Below, piece after piece: positions 36,383 through 39,794 of a DNA stretch of 39,794 nt. Position 1 is the first letter of the stretch. Every line of letters starts with the position of its first letter. A program made the position numbers and the translations under genes. Below the pieces are notes generated by a model. The model was not told the origin of the DNA, did not search any database, and saw only the letters and a program-made list of their open reading frames with translations. The DNA is from an uncultured Clostridia bacterium (lineage in GTDB: Bacteria; Bacillota; Clostridia; TANB77; CAG-508). Location of the stretch: positions 1 to 39,794 of the forward strand of contig CALXJJ010000014.1 in the NCBI GenBank assembly GCA_944388605.1, written 5' to 3'.

Positions 36383-38230
36383 ATGAGAATATTAAAAGAC
36401 TTTAAAATACCAGATTTTAAATTACCAAAACTAAAAATGAAAGAAGTTAATGAAATAGAAGAAGTTAAAGTTGATTATAACAAAATGAAAAAGATTCAAG
36501 AAGGAAGAAAAGAAAACTATACACCAACAGAATATAAAACAATTAAGGAAATATTTAAAAGATCAATGGAAAAATATCCTAATAATGTACTATTATTAGA
36601 AAAATTTAATCACAAAGAAGAATTTAAAGAAATTACATATAAAAAATTTGGAGAAGAAGTAATAAATTTAGGGACTGCTTTAACAAATAAGTATGGTTTA
36701 AAAGGTGAGAGAATAGTTATAATAGGTGAAAATACATACCATTGGTATCTTTCATATATGACAATGTTATGTGGTGTTGGAATAGCGGTACCAGTAGATA
36801 AAGAATTACCAGAAAATGAAATAGAAAATGTTATAAAAAGATCAAAAGCAGGAGCAGTTATATATTCAACTAAAAAGAAAGAAAGTATAAAAAAAGTTCA
36901 AGATAAATTACCAGAAGTAAAATATTTTATACAAATGAATTCAGATGATGAATTACAAGGAAGAAATGTTGGATTAAATACTTTATTAAAAGAAGGAAGA
37001 GAATTAGTTAATTCTGGAGATAATAGTTTCGAAAAAATAGAAATAGATCCAAATGAATTTAAAGTCCTAATATTTACATCAGGAACAACATCAAATTCAA
37101 AAGGAGTAATGATTTGTAATAGGAATTTGGCTGAAAATATTAATGCAGTAAGTGCATATGTAAAACTTTATGAGTCAGACAGATTGTTTTCAGTATTACC
37201 ATTGCATCATACATATGAATCAACTATAGGATTTTTATTACCATTTGCAATGGGAGCATCAATTGCAGTATGTGAAGGGTTAAAATATATTGTTCCAAAT
37301 TTACAAGAAACAAAGCCTACTGCAATGCTTACAGTTCCTTTATTAGTAGAAAATTTATATAAAAAGATAAATACAAATATAAAGAAAAGCAAAAAAGATG
37401 GATTGGTAAATTCAATGATTCATGTTACAAATGCATTAAAAACAGTAGGAGTAGATATAAAAAGAAAAGTATTTAAAGAAATATTAGATAATTTAGGTGG
37501 AAATATACGTATTATAGTTTCTGCTGCAGCACCAATAGATGCAAAAATCGGAAAATGGGTTGAAGATATAGGAATATTATTCTTACAAGGATATGGATTG
37601 ACTGAAACAGCTCCAATCGCAGCATTGACACCAGACTTTAAACCAAAAGTAGGATCAGCAGGAAAACCTGTTATATGTGCAGAAATAAAAATAGATAATC
37701 CAAATGAAAATGGCGAAGGAGAAGTATTAATAAAAAGTGAAACAACAATGTTAGGATATTATGAAGATGAAGAAGAAACAAAAAAAGCAATTGTAGATGG
37801 CTGGTTTCATTCAGGAGATATAGGATATTTAGATGAAGATGGATATTTATATATAACAGGTAGATGCAAAAATGTTATAGTAACTCAGAATGGAAAAAAC
37901 ATATATCCAGAGGAAATTGAATTACTATTGGGAAAAATACCAGAAATAAAAGAATGTATGGTATATGGAAAAAAATCTGAAAAAGAAGACAAAGAGCTAA
38001 TAATTTCAGTAAAAGTAATTCCTAATATGGATGAGATTCAAGAAAAATATGGAGAGGATATTACTAAAGAAAAGATACATGATATTATTTGGGAAAAAAT
38101 TAAAGAAGTAAATAAAACTCTAACATCATATAAAGCAATTAAAAATTTAGAGATAAAAGAAGATGAATTTGAAAAAACCACTACTATGAAGATAAAAAGG
38201 TATGCAGAATTAAAGAAAGATGAAAAATAA
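36383..38230 (+). CDS. Long-chain acyl-CoA synthetase (AMP-forming)
   Basis: 615 residues of the ANL superfamily. The P-loop-like motif FTSGTTSNSKGVM, the A5 motif QGYGLTETAP, the A7 region GWFHSGDIGYLDEDGYLYITGR and the A10 region ending TTTMKIKRY (catalytic Lys likely in MKIKR) are complete. The size and fused N-terminal part point to FadD/long-chain type, joining fatty acid, ATP and CoA. The preceding TetR gene is probably its regulator. AGGAGG precedes ATG 36383. Confidence 0.92.
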   Translation: MRILKDFKIPDFKLPKLKMKEVNEIEEVKVDYNKMKKIQEGRKENYTPTEYKTIKEIFKRSMEKYPNNVLLLEKFNHKEEFKEITYKKFGEEVINLGTALTNKYGLKGERIVIIGENTYHWYLSYMTMLCGVGIAVPVDKELPENEIENVIKRSKAGAVIYSTKKKESIKKVQDKLPEVKYFIQMNSDDELQGRNVGLNTLLKEGRELVNSGDNSFEKIEIDPNEFKVLIFTSGTTSNSKGVMICNRNLAENINAVSAYVKLYESDRLFSVLPLHHTYESTIGFLLPFAMGASIAVCEGLKYIVPNLQETKPTAMLTVPLLVENLYKKINTNIKKSKKDGLVNSMIHVTNALKTVGVDIKRKVFKEILDNLGGNIRIIVSAAAPIDAKIGKWVEDIGILFLQGYGLTETAPIAALTPDFKPKVGSAGKPVICAEIKIDNPNENGEGEVLIKSETTMLGYYEDEEETKKAIVDGWFHSGDIGYLDEDGYLYITGRCKNVIVTQNGKNIYPEEIELLLGKIPEIKECMVYGKKSEKEDKELIISVKVIPNMDEIQEKYGEDITKEKIHDIIWEKIKEVNKTLTSYKAIKNLEIKEDEFEKTTTMKIKRYAELKKDEK

Positions 38231-38332
38231 CCAAGTCTTATTAATACCTACTTTTTAAATTAAGATTGAAAAATGTAGAAAAATGTAACAGAAATGTAAT
38301 ATAAATGTAAAGAAATCGAAATATAAAAACTA

Positions 38333-38361
38333 TTGTAGTTTAATAAAAAAAGTTGTATAAT
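38333..38361 (+). promoter_or_regulatory. Promoter of the unknown coiled-coil gene
   Basis: TTGTAG (38333-38338), 17 bases, TATAAT (38356-38361). Just upstream AATGTA occurs four times at about 10-14 base spacing (38271-38311). Confidence 0.5.
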
Positions 38362-38402
38362 TATAGTACTGAAACATATGATAAGGGAAGGGGTGTTTAC
38401 AA

Positions 38403-39224
38403 TTGTCTAGAAGTGGCATAGTAAACGTTAGAATGGTTATAACAGAGGAAAAAATATTATCAAATATAGATAAGGTTCATAGATTAATAAATCCAAATAG
38501 TAAAAAACAAATAATTCAATTAGAAGAAGATGCTTTTTTTAAGGATTTAGTAGAATCAATAAAAACATATTTAATTGAATATCCTAAAAAGAAGAATTTT
38601 CCTAAATCTGTATATAAATCTGCATATGAATTAGTTGAATTTGCTACAAATCAATTTGAGGAAAATACAAAACAAATAGAAGAATTAATAAGACAAAGAG
38701 AGAAAAATATAAGTTTAGCGAGTCAGTTAAAAGAAATATTGGCTATTGTGGAAGCTAAAGATAGTGACTGGAAAGAAAGAGTACATGAGCTTTCAAGTGA
38801 ATTTTCAGAAGATATTATAGATACACTAGGATTAATAGGTAGATCAAAATCAGAAAGTTCTCAAAATTATCAAGACGCAGTAAAATTAATTAATGCAAGA
38901 ATAGCAAATTTAGAAACAAACTTACATATAGAAATAGATATGGAGAGAATAGAAGATAGATCAAAAGCTCTAAGTTATATAGGAATAGAAATAGCAGATG
39001 CCTTAAAGTTAATTCCAGCACCTCAAGAAGAAGTAGAAGAAATAAAAGAAGAAGTACAAGTAGAACAAACACAATATTATGAACAAACTAGAGTAGAAGT
39101 AAAACCTTCACTATGGCAAAGATTTAAAAATAGTAAATTTGTAAGAACAATTAAATATATAATGAAAATAAAAGTTGTTTTAGATTTACCAGAAGCATTA
39201 CCAGAAGGAAAAACAAATAATTAA
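38403..39224 (+). CDS. Unknown coiled-coil cytoplasmic protein
   Basis: 273 residues starting at TTG 38403, eight bases after AGGGG. I do not recognise a family. It is mostly helical: a central region with coiled-coil potential (FEENTKQIEELIRQREKNI), an acidic Glu/Val/Gln-rich linker (EEVEEIKEEVQVEQTQ, about 215-232) and a basic C-terminal part (SLWQRFKNSKFVRTIKYI). No export signal or membrane helix is evident, though the amphipathic C-terminal segment could touch the membrane. Transcribed alone before the tRNA genes. Confidence 0.7.
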   Translation: MSRSGIVNVRMVITEEKILSNIDKVHRLINPNSKKQIIQLEEDAFFKDLVESIKTYLIEYPKKKNFPKSVYKSAYELVEFATNQFEENTKQIEELIRQREKNISLASQLKEILAIVEAKDSDWKERVHELSSEFSEDIIDTLGLIGRSKSESSQNYQDAVKLINARIANLETNLHIEIDMERIEDRSKALSYIGIEIADALKLIPAPQEEVEEIKEEVQVEQTQYYEQTRVEVKPSLWQRFKNSKFVRTIKYIMKIKVVLDLPEALPEGKTNN

Positions 39225-39236
39225 AATATTATTATG

Positions 39237-39270
39237 TACAAAATTTTGACACGCGTGTCAAAATTTTGTA
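39237..39270. other. Perfect 34-bp palindrome
   Basis: Two 17-base halves (39237-39253 and 39254-39270) are exactly complementary with no loop, centred on CGCG. It lies 13 bases after the stop of the unknown gene and 62 bases before the tRNA promoter. It may end transcription in either direction, but the lack of a spacer is unusual. Confidence 0.7.
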
Positions 39271-39331
39271 TTACTATAAAATATAGTTCACTTACGATAT
39301 GTTAAAAAACTGAAAAAATTGCGAAAAACTA

Positions 39332-39360
39332 TTGACATATTAGAAAAAATAAAGTATACT
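39332..39360 (+). promoter_or_regulatory. tRNA promoter
   Basis: TTGACA (39332-39337), 17 bases, TATACT (39355-39360), about 20 bases ahead of tRNA-Met. Confidence 0.75.
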
Positions 39361-39380
39361 TATAATTGCGTTAAGCAAAT

Positions 39381-39457
39381 GCACCTTTAGCTCAGTTGGT
39401 CAGAGCAACCGGCTCATAACCGGTCGGTCCAAGGTTCGAATCCTTGAAGGTGCACCA
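39381..39457 (+). tRNA. tRNA-Met (CAT)
   Basis: The cloverleaf is complete: acceptor GCACCTT (39381-39387) with AAGGTGC (39447-39453), a CCGG/CCGG anticodon stem, anticodon CAT (39415-39417), TTCGAAT T-loop and encoded CCA. A normal G1-C72 pair argues against initiator tRNA; a tRNA-Ile read after lysidine modification cannot be excluded. Confidence 0.9.
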
Positions 39458-39534
39458 TTTTATTACATTTTTAAATATACTCTGCGTACTTGATGTATGA
39501 GGCTGATAAATAAGCAGAGATAATATTGTTTTAT

Positions 39535-39620
39535 GGGTAGTTGGGTGAGTGGCTAAAACCATCAGACTGTAAATCTGACCTCATTTGAGTTCCCTGGTTC
39601 GAATCCAGGACTGCCCACCA
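39535..39620 (+). tRNA. tRNA-Tyr (GTA)
   Basis: Acceptor GGGTAGT (39535-39541) with ACTGCCC (39610-39616), anticodon GTA (39569-39571) between CAGA and TCTG, a long variable arm as in class II tRNAs, TTCGAAT and encoded CCA. The 77-base spacer from tRNA-Met contains a CTCTGC/GCAGAG inverted repeat (39480-39485 with 39514-39519). Confidence 0.95.
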
Positions 39621-39623
39621 AAA

Positions 39624-39658
39624 AGTTGAAATTTTAACCAATTTCAGCTTTTTTTAGT
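39624..39658 (+). terminator. Intrinsic terminator after the tRNA genes
   Basis: AAAGTTGAAATT (39623-39634) pairs with AATTTCAGCTTT (39641-39652) with one G-U, followed by a T-run. After it, to the end of the window, I see no gene. Confidence 0.8.
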
Positions 39659-39794
39659 GCAAAGAAAAAATGGAGAAAATAACATTAACGGATTTACAAA
39701 AAAGAAAAATAAGAAAAATATAAATGGTAAAATTAAATTACCGTTTTAAGATAAATAAAAAGACACATAATTAAAACTTATGATACAATGTTGG

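Overview
This window is very AT-rich, every convincing gene lies on the + strand, and it carries Spo0A, the C-terminal half of SpoIIID, YqfC and YqfD. Together these point to an endospore-forming, low-GC Clostridia-type Firmicute, probably an uncultured lineage. The gene order yqfC-yqfD-X-ybeY-dgkA-X-era-yqzL-recO is the familiar Firmicute order, with phoH replaced by an unknown gene.

Layout. 1-502: the end of a large serine recombinase gene runs into the 3' half of spoIIID, as expected if a skin-like element interrupts that gene. 621-4930: a two-component pair, then a sortase and a thioester/SpaA-type surface protein ending in a tail-less LPRTG motif. 5107-12502: a CNNM transporter-like protein, a WG-repeat protein, a PLP enzyme, a flavoprotein, a YigZ protein and Spo0A. 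12503-19190: an integrase remnant, a Mg2+ P-type ATPase, Lgt, a C1q/BclA-like membrane protein, an SDR protein, ScpB and a DUF6273-like remnant. 19662-26266: the sporulation/era/recO cluster. 26365-38230: rubredoxin, an ABC transporter, L21/L27, TrpS, Obg, LexA with an SOS box, MreB/Mbl, a TetR regulator and an acyl-CoA synthetase. 38403-39620: an unknown coiled-coil protein, tRNA-Met(CAT) and tRNA-Tyr(GTA).

The most striking observation is a systematic +1 frameshift at CGG. Five genes (the CNNM gene, mgtA, yqfD, era, obg) are each broken by exactly one extra base, and in every case the zero frame runs into an in-phase CGG. Skipping one base there (C-GGN, or reading CGGN as a quadruplet) restores proteins of normal family length: Era 301 aa, Obg 426, YqfD 392, MgtA 870. 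The CNNM tail holds a second such site. By my manual scan no in-phase CGG in this window is read as an ordinary codon, while about three dozen out-of-phase CGG triplets in genes are harmless. Era and Obg are normally essential. This suggests CGG is unassigned or decoded as a four-base codon, most likely giving glycine.

A second novelty is a family of six dispersed structured repeats of about 110-160 bp. All are in the same orientation, and most begin right after the T-tract of an intrinsic terminator.
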